A stretch of 64,000 nucleotides of DNA from Ligustrum vulgare (Eukaryota > Streptophyta > Magnoliopsida > Lamiales > Oleaceae): positions 53,262,592 through 53,326,591 of the forward strand of contig OY743182.1 in the NCBI GenBank assembly GCA_963555705.1, read 5' to 3'. Within the stretch, counting starts at the first letter, position 1. The number at the start of each line of letters is the position of its first letter. Below are positions 35,536 to 47,246 of the stretch, piece by piece. The notes below the pieces were generated by a model. The model searched no databases and was not told the DNA's origin. It was given only the letters and a program-made list of their open reading frames with translations. The position numbers were made by a program, and so were the translations under genes.

Positions 35536-37017
35536 TCTCAACTTAAGGATTGCTTTATTCTAAAGTTTTGAATTCTATAATTCAAATCCTAAAGTCAAAT
35601 ATAGATGCAAATCAATGGATTTCAATTTCAAATTTTGGTACGACGGACTCTTTTTGAGAGATATAATATTCAAAGTAAGTTTTGTATTTCTTAAGGATAT
35701 TTGGTTTCAATGGGAGTTTGTATTTTGGGTGCATTAGACACATTTACTGTCCTTTTGGATACGGTTTAAAGTTAAAGTTATTTACAGCTGTATGGTTTCA
35801 GGTTTATTATCTCTGAACTCTTTTGAGGATGATCTCACTAAAGTTGGACCAGTTGGAAATAGGCATGTTGAAGATCACATTACATGTAATTTCCATGCTA
35901 CACATTCATACTTGATCCATGTCATTCAGTTATGTCGATATACGTGACCATTGAAAGGTTTAGTTACGATTAATGTAGCGAAAGTTGCTTTGATCCTATG
36001 TTGACATAATTGATGGACCTGATTGTTTGAGGATGCATTCAGTAATGATAGCAAAATTTTGAGTACTCATAAGGTTATGATTTATACACAATTGTAAGAT
36101 TACACATATAGCCTAAATGGGAGATTGTAAGGATTTTAATCAATCGTGTGGGCTTATATGTGAATTATTGTGTATTGAATAAAAGGCTATCAAATTTGGT
36201 TAAACCCATTTAAAGTGATCTAATAAGGATTTTATATATATCGGGTTTTAATGCATCTAATTAATGTATGGGCTTTTATGTGTAGATACCAGGACATTAC
36301 CTAATTGATGATGGGCCGGATTAGGTTAACTGTCAATACAGTATATAAAGTCGTTTATGGTCCCTGAATCGTACGTACTGTTCATTCTGTCTGACATCCC
36401 ATCATCAGAGAGAAAATAAGGACTACGTATTGATTTAGAAGATCCAACCAATCGAATCGTTCATCGTGAATCATGTTTGATTAAGGTACGCTTCCGCTTC
36501 AGTTATTTAATTCTTGATAATTCAGCGTGATGATTTTTTGGGTCATAGATAAATAATTTGTCTGTGATAAATTTTACAACACGGTGCCGATCCAAATTCG
36601 CTCCGTGAAATTTCGGATTGGGTCAGGTTCAGATCGGAACAAAAATTAAGAATTTTTCGTTGTTCATTTTCGTTAACGACAAAAAAGTCAATATATAATT
36701 CATAAAACAACTAATATAATGTTCAATTGATACAACAAAATAATACAGATATAGAGAATTAGAGATTTTTTGTCAAATTCAATAAAAAAAATTATATATT
36801 TTAGATTGAGTAATAAATTTTTTTACAAAGTTTTTTAATTTTTTAAAAAATAAACAGGATTGCGGATCTGATTTGATCACCCCCAAGATCGGATTGGATC
36901 ACCCCCAATCCAAATCCAATCCATCGATTCACCAATCGGGATTTCTTTGGATTGGATTGGATCGGATATTCGGGTTGACGTATCAGATCGAATTTTTTTG
37001 TCATCTCTAGGTTTGCT

Positions 37018-38398
37018 TTCGTGTGCAATGGGCCTATCCTTTTATTTTTGGTTCAATATTCCTTAAACGTTTCACTCGTTGAAGCAACAGGTCCTTCTAG
37101 GAGTTTTCCTTCCATTAAACCGTTAAGAAACTAAAAAAAGACTTTAATCTCCTTATACATAATTGGCACAACTAGTCCCTAAGTGTTGGCATTTCTGCGC
37201 AATAAGTCTTAACCTTTCAATTTTGGTGCTACAGTATTTAAACATTATATTCTTTAGCGTCACAAGTCCTTTTAGATGGTTTTCGTCAATTCTACCTTAA
37301 AAATTCAACTTTTTTTTCGTAAAAAATATTAAAATACCCTTATGCTAATAAATAATTAACTAATAAAAAAGAAAAATATTAAGGTTGGTGATGCAGAGAG
37401 TGTAGGGCTATGTATAGGTGGTTATCCATGTGGAGATCGTGCAATGTAGGAGAATGTAAATCTCATCAAAACTTATAATTTCACATGAATTGGCGTTGTT
37501 GTATTATTCAATGTATTCAAACTCGGTTCGGCTATCGACTCGATCGAGGGATCAATTCGGAGTTTACTCATTGAGTCTGTAGTTAAAATATAAAAATATC
37601 TTAAAAAAAAAAAAAAAGTAAAAACCCAAGTCGATCAAGTTTTACGAGTTGACTCGAGTTTTTTATAAGGATTGGCCAAAACGAGTTTTACGTGTCACCT
37701 ACCTGATTTTTTGCCATGGTTGTTGTTTTCCCCTTTGACCAGTCGAGCCTGGGTTTGACAGCTCTCATGTATTGTATAATTCCATTAAAATATGTTGTTT
37801 AATGTCTCTATGTTTTTTGACTTACAAGTCGCTCCTTGATCTCATTTCATCACCTCAAGATTCTAACATATAATCTTGCTCACCATGTTTCTTCTTTTTA
37901 TTGAGTCATTCGCTCATATTATCTGATAATACACCACCACAAATTCATAAAAATCTCAAATTTTCTTGAAATTGATCTTCTCCAACATTACACAATTTCT
38001 AATTGCATCATCACCGGGCGGAGCCAGGGGGTGGGCCAACTAGGCCCTGGTCCACCCCTGGCCCAAAAATTCCTTTTAGGGAAAAAAAAAAAAAAAAAAA
38101 TTCTTAGGCAAAGCCCATCCCAAATGAAATTTGGCCCAGCCCAAACAAATGGGCTGGCTCCGCCCTATATCCTAACACCATCTGCATCACCTCAAAATTC
38201 TAACGTATAATCTTTCTCACCATGTTTCTTCTTTTTATTGAGTCATTCGCTCATATTATTTGATAATACACAACCACAAATTCATGTAAAAAAAATCAAA
38301 TTTTGATGAGATTGATTTTCTCCAGTATTACACAGTCTTCAATTGACAATTGCATCCAAAAGGACATGTTGCGCCAAAAGAGTATGATGTTTAAAGAT
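37018..38398. other. Intergenic with a duplication split by a MITE
   Basis: About 37848-38013 and 38185-38355 are near copies sharing CACCATGTTTCTTCTTTTTA and TGAGTCATTCGCTCATATTA. A short hAT-type MITE lies between them. A poly-A stretch is at about 37601-37616. No gene was seen. Confidence 0.55.
38014..38167. mobile_element. Second copy of the GGGCGGAGCCAG MITE
   Basis: Ends GGGCGGAGCCAGG and GGCTCCGCCCT. Its interior is inverted relative to 23580-23730. A poly-A run of about 20 replaces part of the middle. No clean TSD was seen. Confidence 0.65.
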
Positions 38399-40116
38399 TG
38401 TTCAAAAACTTGTTCGGTTCGAATCCCGCAAGCGCACGGGATCGTTGAAAAGTAATAATTGTGATGAGTTGAGAGTATCGTTCCCACGAGGAATAATGTT
38501 TAGTCCTAATTACTAGTTTATCGTCGACTCAATTAATGAAAATAATTAAAATAAAAAGATGATTTTGTTTGTCTATCTATTCTAAAAAATTGCAATAAAT
38601 AAAACTTAAATAAAAACAAATGTTTGGGAGTAAAATATGAATGAGGATCATGTATTGGAATCCGAATCCACTTGTTACCATCTATCTCAATTCAACAATT
38701 TTGTAGTTTAGGTCATTCATGCGTTGCTTGACAATCGATAATTCACATGCAATTAATTTTCTTTTCCAAGACAAATTAAATCTACCCTAAACATGAAACG
38801 AATCTATTCCTAGTCCGAATACGAATGTTTAGAATGCATTAAATCACACAATTATCAATTAGATTGCACATGTCATAGTGTTATTCCTAACATCTAGTGT
38901 TCATGTGTTGATCATGCAATGTTCAAACCTATTGTGACTTTTCCAAGACTACAACAAGTAACGATATATTTAATTGGTGGCCAATCAAACAATAACAATA
39001 AAGTATGCAAGATCAATCAAGACAACACAAAAAATTATTAAACTACTAGTTATCGAATTGAAATAAATAAATAATAAGTTTCATCTTCATCCAATACATA
39101 AAAGTGATTAGCCTAACATGTTAATTGATGAATAATCAATAAAAGAATTGATAGACATCACCCGATATAATGCACAAACCAAACCGGAATCCACAACTGC
39201 TGCAAAATTTTCTTGGAATCAATTATGCTTGCTCCAGCCGATTCTAGTAATTGTGTGCTCAGCTTTAACTCCAATGTGATCTGCCTTCTCCAATTAATTA
39301 AACCATGGCTGCAAGTCTAATACTCCTTGATTCCAACGCCTGCTTTTCTTGTTTAATCCACCTCACCTATAATTGTCTCTTCTTTGCTCCCTACCAGCCG
39401 ACCTTCTCCAATGTATATATATTATAATCCCAAGTTCAGCCCCAGAATTCTCCCCAAAATCTGACTTGTTCCCTTAATTTTTCACCAACCTGTTGAATGT
39501 ATATATTTCTTTCCAATCCACTCTCCAATTAATTGCTCCCAAAGTCGGCTCCTTCAAGAATAATTTCCCTCTGTCGTGTGTATCTCTCTAGTTTTTTGTG
39601 CGGCTCCCCAGTCGGCTACTTTCCTCTCAATTCTCCTTACATGCGGCTCTTTCTTTATCCCCACACTCGGCTAACCTAATCCTCCCAATTTAAAGCCTTC
39701 ACAACGTGTATATATATGTATCTAATCAGCCGAGCACTATAATATGGGCCAAAAGAATTCTACTCTAATTAATTTTAAGCCCAATTACATCTAGGTAGGT
39801 GTTTTACTTTAAGCCTCACTTTTCTCAAATAATTCAAGTTGGTCCTTGAATATTTAATTTTGCAGCCCATGTCTCCATTTATACCAATTCTAGTTCTTCA
39901 GTTTATGGAAGCTGCACTTGAGTCTCACTTTGTCCCTTTTTGTACGGCTTTAGTCCATTTTTTCCGTTTTACATCCAAACGCATTCAAAATTGAATTTTT
40001 CCTAAAACAAACAAAATAAACATATAATGAGCAATATCATATCTTAAATCACTTACAATTGTCTAAATTTAAGACCAAGATAAGTACGAAAAACGTACTT
40101 ATCAGACCCATTAACA
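38399..40116 (-). mobile_element. Athila-like solo LTR (1718 bp)
   Basis: Starts TGTTCAAAAAC and ends CATTAACA, with a perfect 5 bp TSD AAGAT (38394-38398, 40117-40121). Near its left end is CCCGCAAGCGCACGGGATCG followed by AAGTAATAA and CCCACGAGGA, the same block seen at the left of the LTR at 58011. This block is characteristic of Athila/Tat-group gypsy LTRs, I believe. Orientation is inferred from that comparison. No internal domain remains. Confidence 0.8.
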
Positions 40117-40292
40117 AAGATAAACGTTTAGGGATTAAAAGCCCCAATTTCTCAAAACAAACAATAACAAATTCAAAAGTGTTACATATTTATTTACCTC
40201 TCACTTACCGCAAGTTCGCAAAATATTTGGATAGAAATTATTTTTAGGGACCAAATATACTATTTAATAGAATAATATTGATGATAAGAATG

Positions 40293-40345
<53 letters not shown>

Positions 40346-41066
40346 GATAAATGTGGCAAAAACTAAATATGGAGATCTCTGTAAAATTAAAAAGAGAGAA
40401 AAAAAAAAGTTGCAATGACAATTCGCCCTACAGATTAAGCCTATATATGTTTGGTAAATATTTGTTTATAAATTTTGTTTATAACGGTCATATGACATTA
40501 TCTATTCAATTAAAAATGACCCAATGCCCCCTAACCGGCTAACCAAAATACCCAATGTCTCAATCAAACGCCCCAACCAAATTAGAATGGATTAATCATG
40601 ACTTTGCGTCATCTTCAACTGTTCATTTTACATTCCGCAACCTAAAACGAAATTAGAGCAGGGGATTATTTATGTCCTATATTTTGTTCGAGTATCTTTT
40701 TTGTTCCATTCATGTTCTATTATTTTTACCCTAAATCAAAAAATCAATTACTTCTTTTTGAGTCGACCAATTCTTTCCTCGAATTAGTGAATTGATTTGT
40801 GGGCTGAGACGGAGAATTCTTTTGTTCAAATCGATGTATTAGTGGACTGAATTAGTGAATTGATTTGTCCGTCGTCCTCCAAATTTCAAAAGGAAATAAT
40901 TAATTACTAGTTTAGTTCTTTTATCTTTGTTATTTGTCAATTTGTTAATTTTTTTAAGGTAATAATTAAATGTACAATGTATGTGACAGTTAAAATACAA
41001 TGAAGGAGTCTGGTGCTCAAAGAAGAAAGCGGAAACGAAAGGAGGATGTATTGATTCAAAGTCAAG
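40117..41066. other. Intergenic with (AT)n microsatellite
   Basis: An AT dinucleotide run occupies 40299-40342. No gene was seen. The block before 41067 may be host flank of the gypsy cluster. Confidence 0.4.
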
Positions 41067-43411
41067 TGATGAGATTCGAAGCACGGAAGAAACGCCGGAA
41101 AGTTCCGAACTCAGGTTGTGGTTGGACGGATGAATCATGACTCGATATTCACGACGCGATGGCTCGACGATGCGGAATAAAGAACCACGACTTTCGAAAC
41201 GCCACAAGGAATCGTCCAATTTCCCTGATAAGTTTCTGGTTTTGAACGCCACAAAAATTCTCGCGAATATTTGATAAGTTTTGGATGAACGCCACAAGAT
41301 AATCAGTCTTGATAAGTTTGGGTTTGTAATGTGAATCCACACATTAAACAATTGAAAAACATTCAATCTCTTTTTTATTCAATCATCAAAGTCTGAATAA
41401 CAATGAATGGAAAAAGCATATAAATAAGCAAAATAAAACCATAATCGCTAATTTACTCAAACTAGAATTCTAATTAGACTAAAATTCTAAAATAAGCAAA
41501 CAATTAATTAAAAACAAAATTTAACCTAAAAATACGCAAAAACCTTAATTTCCGTCTGCATAATTGACTTGCTGTTTTGAAGCCCCAAATGATGGAATTT
41601 GGCCATAAAATCTGTCGGCTCAAGGGCTTTAACCCATGAGTTTTGCTTAGTGGCTCATTTCTACTCAAAAAATAGGGTTAATAGCACAAAACGTTCCAAC
41701 GTTTGACATGTATTGTGCAAAACGTCCCAACGTTTTGATTTTTGACGCTAAACATCCCAACCTTTACAATTTTTGGTAGAAGACATCCTTTCTGTCAATT
41801 TTAACCCCATTTCACCGTTAACTTCAAATTGAATAGTAAATGTCAAGGGCATTTTCGTCCAAAAAAAAGCAGCCCATTCATACTTGGGTAATTGACACAA
41901 AATGTCCCTACGTTTGACACTTATTGTGGAAAAACGTCCCTACGTTTATTTTTTTGGCGAATAACGTCCCTACCTTTATTTTTTTTGGCGAATAACGTCC
42001 CTACCTTTAAATTTTCTTGTTCATTAGTCCCCAAATTTTACTTTTCTTTCAATTTAGTCATTCCGTATTTTATTTAAAGGTAATTGTCTTCAAACGTGTA
42101 TAACTTTTGATCTACAACTCCGAATTGCACTCCGTTTTTTGCGTTGAACTCCAAATTCAACAATCTTTCTTATGATGTATCATGTGCTCATTTATTAAAC
42201 ATTTCGTTTTGACTTTTGTATAGTAGATACTTATTTTGTTAGGGCATAATTGATTGACGGAAATTGATTTCTGTAAATTTTATTGAAACGGTGAAATTTT
42301 AATTTTAGTGTGTGTTTGGCGGCCAGCGGAATTTATAAATTGGATTTATTTGACTTTGTAATCTTTATAAGGTAAAATATTTGATTAAAAATTGGTATGA
42401 TTAGCCCCTGTTTGAGCCATGTTATTATCTCTAATAACTTTCTGAACAACACACATTCTCTCTCTTTCTCCAATTTTTAAAAAGTGATTTGAAGAGAGAG
42501 AATGTGTGTTGTTCAGAAAGTTATTAGAGATTATAACATGACTCAAACAGGGGCTAAACATACCAATTTTTAACCAAATATTTTACCTTAAAAAGATTAC
42601 AAAGTCAAATAAATCCAATTAATAAATTCCGCTGGCTGCCGAACACACACTAAAATTAAAATTTCACGGTTCCAATAAAATTTACAGAAATCAATTTACG
42701 TCAATCAATTATGCCCTAACAAAATAAGTATCTACTATACAAAATTCAAAATGAAATGTTTAATAAATGAGCACATGATACATCATAAGAAAGAAGGTTG
42801 AATTTGGAGTTCAACGCAAAAAACGGAGTGCAATTCGGAGTTGTAGATCAAAAGTTATACACGTTTGAAGACAATTACCTTTAAATAAAATACGGAATGA
42901 CTAAATTGAAAGAAAAGTAAAATTTGGGGACTAATGAACAAGAAAATTTAAAGGTAGGGACGTTATTCGCCAAAAAAATAAAGGTAGGGACGTTATTCGC
43001 CAAAAAAATAAACGTAGGGACGTTTTTCCACAATAAGTGTCAAACGTAGGGACGTTTTGTGCCAATTACCCAAGTATGAATGGACTGCTTTTTTTTTTGG
43101 ACGAAAATGCCCTTGACATTTACTGTTCAATTTGAAGTTAACGGTGAAATGGGGTTAAAATTGACAGAAATGATGTTTTCTACCAAAAATTGTAAAGGTT
43201 GGGATGTTTAGCGTCAAAAATCAAAACGTTGGGACGTTTTGCACAATACATGTCAAACGTTGGGACATTTTGTGCTATTAACCCCAAAAAATACATATTA
43301 TGCATCTAATTCCTACATGGTTGACTAGATTGCACTTTTGTTTGGCTTGAATATTTAACTTTTCTGTCAAGCCTGCTATGACTCCGATTGTCGAGGGTCC
43401 GGAACACATCA
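41067..43411 (-). mobile_element. Gypsy-family LTR with nested foldback element
   Basis: The plus-strand left edge reads TGATGAGATTCGAAGC and the right edge GGAACACATCA, so the LTR ends are TGATG/CATCA. A 1610 bp foldback element plus its 9 bp TSD lies inside; without them the LTR is about 726 bp. A polypurine tract follows at 43412 (AAAGAAGGAGGGTA on the minus strand). It is the 3' LTR of a minus-strand element. Unlike its relatives it lacks the ACGGCCGT array. Confidence 0.8.
41675..43284. mobile_element. Foldback (MULE-type) element, 1.6 kb near-perfect palindrome
   Basis: The arms (about 41675-42468 and 42493-43284) are nearly perfect inverted copies about 790 bp long, around a short loop. 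The ends are GGGTTAATAGC and GCTATTAACCC. The 9 bp TSD CAAAAAATA is perfect (41666-41674, 43285-43293), fitting Mutator-like elements. Each arm has repeats of AACGTCCCTACCTTT-type units. No transposase. Confidence 0.9.
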
Positions 43412-43601
43412 TACCCTCCTTCTTTAGGATGATTCGTCTCGAATCATAGCTTTGTTCCTGTTGTTTTACTTCACCTCCTGGATCAAACGGAAAATTTCTC
43501 TTGCCATTGCACATGATCAACCAAAAATATTCTGCAACGGGGGTCACGTGAATGACTTGAAGTTGAAACACCTTTGGACATTGGTGGTGTTGCCCAAATT
43601 T

Positions 43602-44384
43602 TCACGTACCATTAACCTTTTGAATCACGAGGCCCTTCTCTTCACCTCGTTCTCCTTTTGCAACTTCTTGCTCGCCCCCCTCTATCTCTTTTCTCTCAAG
43701 CTCGGTTACTTCCTCTAACTCAAGATTTTCTAGCTCATCCACATCTTCAAATTTTTTTCTTTCAAATTCAACCACATCTTCTACCTTCACATTCGTATCA
43801 CCATGTTCGCACACTACCTCATCACTATCCAAATGTGGATCTACCAATTCAAAACCCAAAATTTGAACTTCTACCCCAACTTCTAATTCCTCATCAAATC
43901 TTGGAGTTTGTTCACCTAACTCCACTTTTTCAACTCCTACCACAAAGTTCGGGGTCTCTTTAACTACTTCTAATTCATGTTTCAAGCCTCCCTCCTTCTT
44001 TTCAACATTTATATCTTGAGGCTCAACTATAACATGTATTTCACTCTCCTCTAGCCATTTAATCACTGTCTTTCGTTTCTCCTCCTTCCTTTGTAATTTA
44101 GCCAAATATTTTTTTTCTGCCTCCCGTTCACACCTCAATCTATCTTCATAAATTTCTTTTTGAATTTTCAAAATTTCTTTTGGATCAATCTCGGCTCCTC
44201 TCTTAACCCCGGTTCTATCCCTAGGTTTAGGATCACGCTTATAATGACTCTCATCACTACGGTTTACTTGAGATCGCATCTTTTTTAATTTCCCTTCCCT
44301 TTCATCTAGTTTATCCAACCTCATCAAAGCATCATTTAAAAATCTCCACATACGATCTTTGGCGTTTTCATGGGAATTGGACAT
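43602..44384 (-). CDS. Acidic coiled-coil ORF of a non-autonomous gypsy element
   Basis: Start chosen at the conserved MSNSHENAKDRMWRFL, shared with copies at 46256 and 50802; about 260 residues. The first half is basic and helical (DKLDEREGKLKK, EREAEKKYLAKLQRKEEKRK); the second is Glu/Asp/Val-rich. I recognise no zinc knuckle, protease, RT or integrase. It lies between a PBS (44812-44802, minus) and the 3' LTR, where gag would be. It may be a diverged Gag-like or accessory protein. This copy stops early at VIQKVNGT; the conserved C-terminal block NFPFDPGGEVKQQEQS reappears in another frame at about 43430-43500, so the copy is damaged. Confidence 0.6.
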   Translation of the reverse strand: MSNSHENAKDRMWRFLNDALMRLDKLDEREGKLKKMRSQVNRSDESHYKRDPKPRDRTGVKRGAEIDPKEILKIQKEIYEDRLRCEREAEKKYLAKLQRKEEKRKTVIKWLEESEIHVIVEPQDINVEKKEGGLKHELEVVKETPNFVVGVEKVELGEQTPRFDEELEVGVEVQILGFELVDPHLDSDEVVCEHGDTNVKVEDVVEFERKKFEDVDELENLELEEVTELERKEIEGGEQEVAKGERGEEKGLVIQKVNGT

Positions 44385-44815
44385 TGTTAAATTTATGTGG
44401 AAGGACACAAAAAAATAATAATTAAAACAAAGGATCAAGAAATTCAAGAAAGTGGTTCTTGAATGGACTTTTTTTTTTTCTTTTAATTTTTGATGAATTT
44501 TCGGAATACATAAAATTAAAAAAAAGAATAATTTTTTTTTTATAAATCCGAAAACTCGACAACGAACACGACAAAATAAACGGAACTTAATTCGGATAAG
44601 AATTAAGCAAAACAAATACTTTTGAATTCTTGTTGAATTTTTATATGGATCAAAAACTGAAAAATTTTACTGACACGAAGAACAAGAAAACTAAAAACAA
44701 AACTGAAAACAAAACACTCAACAAGATATGGATGATTTTTATGGGACTCGATGATAAACATAAAAATCAAACTGGATAGAAAAACCTGAGTTCAGAGTCC
44801 AGCTCTGATACCGGA

Positions 44816-45777
44816 TGATGAGATCCCAGTCGGGGAATCTCGTCGAAAACGCGGAATAAAAAAATCTAAAACCCTAGGAAATATCTAAATCAGATCTGAC
44901 ACGAAAATAACAAGAACACAAATAAATAAACGGAAATTAAAAGATAGATTTGACGGTAAAACCTTGACCCGAAAATCATGACGCAATCAATGACGATGCG
45001 GATTGAAGAACCAAGATTGGTGAACGCCACAAGGGATGTCAATTCCTTGATAAGTTCGTTGGGTGAATGCCACCAAGAACAGATCTTTGATGATGAGATT
45101 CGAAGCGCGGAAGAAACGCCGGAAAGTTCCGAACTCAGGTTGTGGTTGGACGGATGAATCATGACCCGATATTCACGACGCGATGGCTCGACGATGCGGA
45201 ATAAAGAACCACGACTTTCAAAACGCCACAAGGAATTGCCCAATCTCCTTGATAAGTTTCTGATTTTGAACACCACAAATATTCACAAGAAATATTTTAT
45301 AAGTTCGATATTTGAACGCCACAAGAAATATTCTTGATAAGTTCAAAAAACATAGGAATCCACCTATAACTTTTATTGAATCCTCAATAAAAACTATTTA
45401 TATCAAAATCAAAGTCTCCAATAGAAGATGAAGATGTAGAAACCTCTCTATCAGACATTTTTAAGACACGAACAATGAAATTCAGAATATTTGGGGAATA
45501 TTTGGGAATTTTCGATTTTTTTTAATCTTCCAGAGAATTTGACTACGAGTATGTCAGAAAAAATGGAACTGGATTTGGACGAAAAATGAAGAAGAAAAAC
45601 ACTTTTGAATTTTTGGGACTGACTCTTATGGATCAAACTGAAGAAAATTATGACTGACACGAAGAACGCAAAAAAAATTGAAAACAAAACACTCAACAAC
45701 ATATGGATGATTTTTATAGGACTCGATGATAAACATAAAAATCAAATTGGATAGAAAAACCTGAATTCAGAGTCCAA
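44816..45777 (-). mobile_element. Partial LTR pieces and leader, minus orientation
   Basis: 44816-45090 is an LTR end variant (TGATGAGATCCCAGTCGG), followed at 45091 by a second LTR end (TGATGAGATTCGAAGC) to about 45375. Then comes an untranslated leader up to the PBS (45788-45777). Two LTR ends in tandem indicate recombination between subfamilies. The leader matches that of the gag-protease copy at 53290-53480. Confidence 0.6.
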
Positions 45778-45838
45778 CTCTGATACCATATGATGAGATT
45801 CTTCCGCGCTTCGAATCTAATCATATGGTATCAGAGCT
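45777..45838. repeat. Head-to-head PBS palindrome around an LTR stub
   Basis: A 24 bp arm (45778-45801) and its inverted match (45813-45836, 23/24) each carry a tRNA-Met PBS and LTR end. They flank an 11 bp core derived from CCGCGCTTC. Two opposite elements meet here with almost no LTR left. Confidence 0.8.
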
Positions 45839-46255
45839 GGACTCTGAATTCAGGTTCTTGTATTTTTCTATCCAGTTTGATTTTTATGTCTATCATCGAG
45901 TCCCATAAAAATCATCCATATCTCGTTGAGTGTTTTGTTTTCAGTTTTTTTTTTGCGTTCTTCTTGTTCTTGAATTTGTTGGGTCTTTAATCCAGAAAAT
46001 CATTCCAAAAAAATTTCAAAGTGTTTGTTTTGCTTAATTCTTATCCGAATTAAGTTTCGTTTATTTTGTCGTATTCGTTGTCGAATTTTCGGATTGATAA
46101 AAAAAAATTATTTTTTTTATTTTATTCAGAAAATTCATCCAAAATTCAAAAAAAAAAAAAAAAAAAAAAAAGTCCATTCAAGAACCACTTTCTTGAATTT
46201 CTTGATCCTTTGTTTTCATTATTCTTTTCTGTGTCCTTCCACAAAAAAATTCACA

Positions 46256-47246
46256 ATGTCCAGTTCCCATGAAAACGCCAAAGATCTTATGTGAAGATTT
46301 TTGAATGAAGCTTTGATGATGTTGGATAAATTAGATGAAAGGGAAAGGAAATTGAAAAAGGAGCGATCTCAATTGAATTCTAGATCTAGGAGAGAATATA
46401 GGCGTGATCCTAAACCTAGGGATGGAATCGGGGTTAAGAGAGGAGCCGAGATTGATCCAAAAGCAATTTTGAAAATTCAAAAAGAAATTTATGAAGAAAT
46501 ATTAAGTGTGAACGGGAGGCAAAAAGAAAATATTTGGCTAAATTGCGAAAGAAGGAGGAGAAACGAAAGTCGGTAATTAGATGGTTAGAAGAGAGTGAAA
46601 ATCATGTTGAGCCTCGGGATATAAAAGTTGAAAAGAAGGAGGGAGGCTCGAGACATGAATTAGTTGAAGAGACTCAGAACTTTGTGGTAGGAGTTGAAAA
46701 CGTGGAGTTATGTGACAAACTCCAAAATATGATGAGGAATTAGAAGTTGGGGTAGAAGTTCAAATTTTGAGCTTTGAATTGGAAGATCCACATTTTGGTA
46801 GTGATGGGGTAGTACATGAACATGGTGATTCAAATGTGGAGGTCGGAGATGTGGTTGAGTTTGAAGATAAAAAAATTGAACAAGAAATTGCAAAGGAGGA
46901 AAGAGGCGAAGAGAAGAGCCTCGTGGTTCAAGAAGTGGAGTTGGTGGTGGCTTGTCATGAATACAAGGATCCATACCTTGTACCTCATGAAGCTAACATG
47001 TCCCTCCCCATTTTGTTTAAATCATTTTTGCAGGTTAATTATGTTTGGAAGCTTCAACCACACCGCAAATGGCAAAGGAAGTTCAAGCTCCATCTCTTCC
47101 ATGTTTTCCAATCAAAGGATTCCAATTTATTGAACTCATGGCATGGAAGTAGAAATTTTTCATTTGATCCAGGAGGTGAAGTGAAACAACAGGAACAAAG
47201 CTATGATTCGGGACGAATCATCGTAAAGAAGGAGGGTATGATGTGA
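46256..47246 (+). pseudogene. Broken copy of the acidic gypsy ORF
   Basis: Begins MSSSHENAKDLM, then TGA replaces the conserved tryptophan (46292-46294). Further frame changes fall near 46530 and 46735. The C-terminus includes YKDPYLVPHEANMSLPIL, FKLHLFHVFQSKDSNLL and FPFDPGG-like FSFDPGGEVKQQEQSYDS, ending at 47246 just inside the 3' LTR. Confidence 0.75.

Larger units (their letters stand above)
33802..36581 (+). mobile_element. Non-autonomous LTR retrotransposon (2.8 kb)
   Basis: Direct LTRs 33802-34253 (452 bp) and 36126-36581 (456 bp) start TGTAAGG and end TACAACA. They are roughly 95% identical by eye. TSDs CTGTG/CGGTG match 4/5. A PBS TGGTATCAAAGCC (34256-34268) and a purine tract AAATGGGAGAT (36115-36125) are present. 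A TATA box GTATATAAAG lies in each LTR. The 1.9 kb interior has no gag or pol, so it must be mobilised in trans. It has a GC-rich patch and a tandem repeat, listed separately. Confidence 0.9.
33775..37009. mobile_element. hAT-type MITE split by an LTR element
   Basis: Left end TAGTGATGGCAACAGGGC (from 33775) and right end TTTTTTGTCATCTCTA (to 37009) belong to the TAGGGATGRCAA hAT family. The 8 bp TSD GGTTTGCT is perfect (33767-33774, 37010-37017). A 2.8 kb LTR element (33802-36581) sits inside. Without it the MITE would be about 450 bp. Confidence 0.85.

Noticed and set aside
38415..38450. tRNA-like T-loop GGTTCGAATCCC
   Set aside because: No acceptor stem, anticodon arm or D-arm fits around it; it lies in the conserved left block of an Athila-like LTR.
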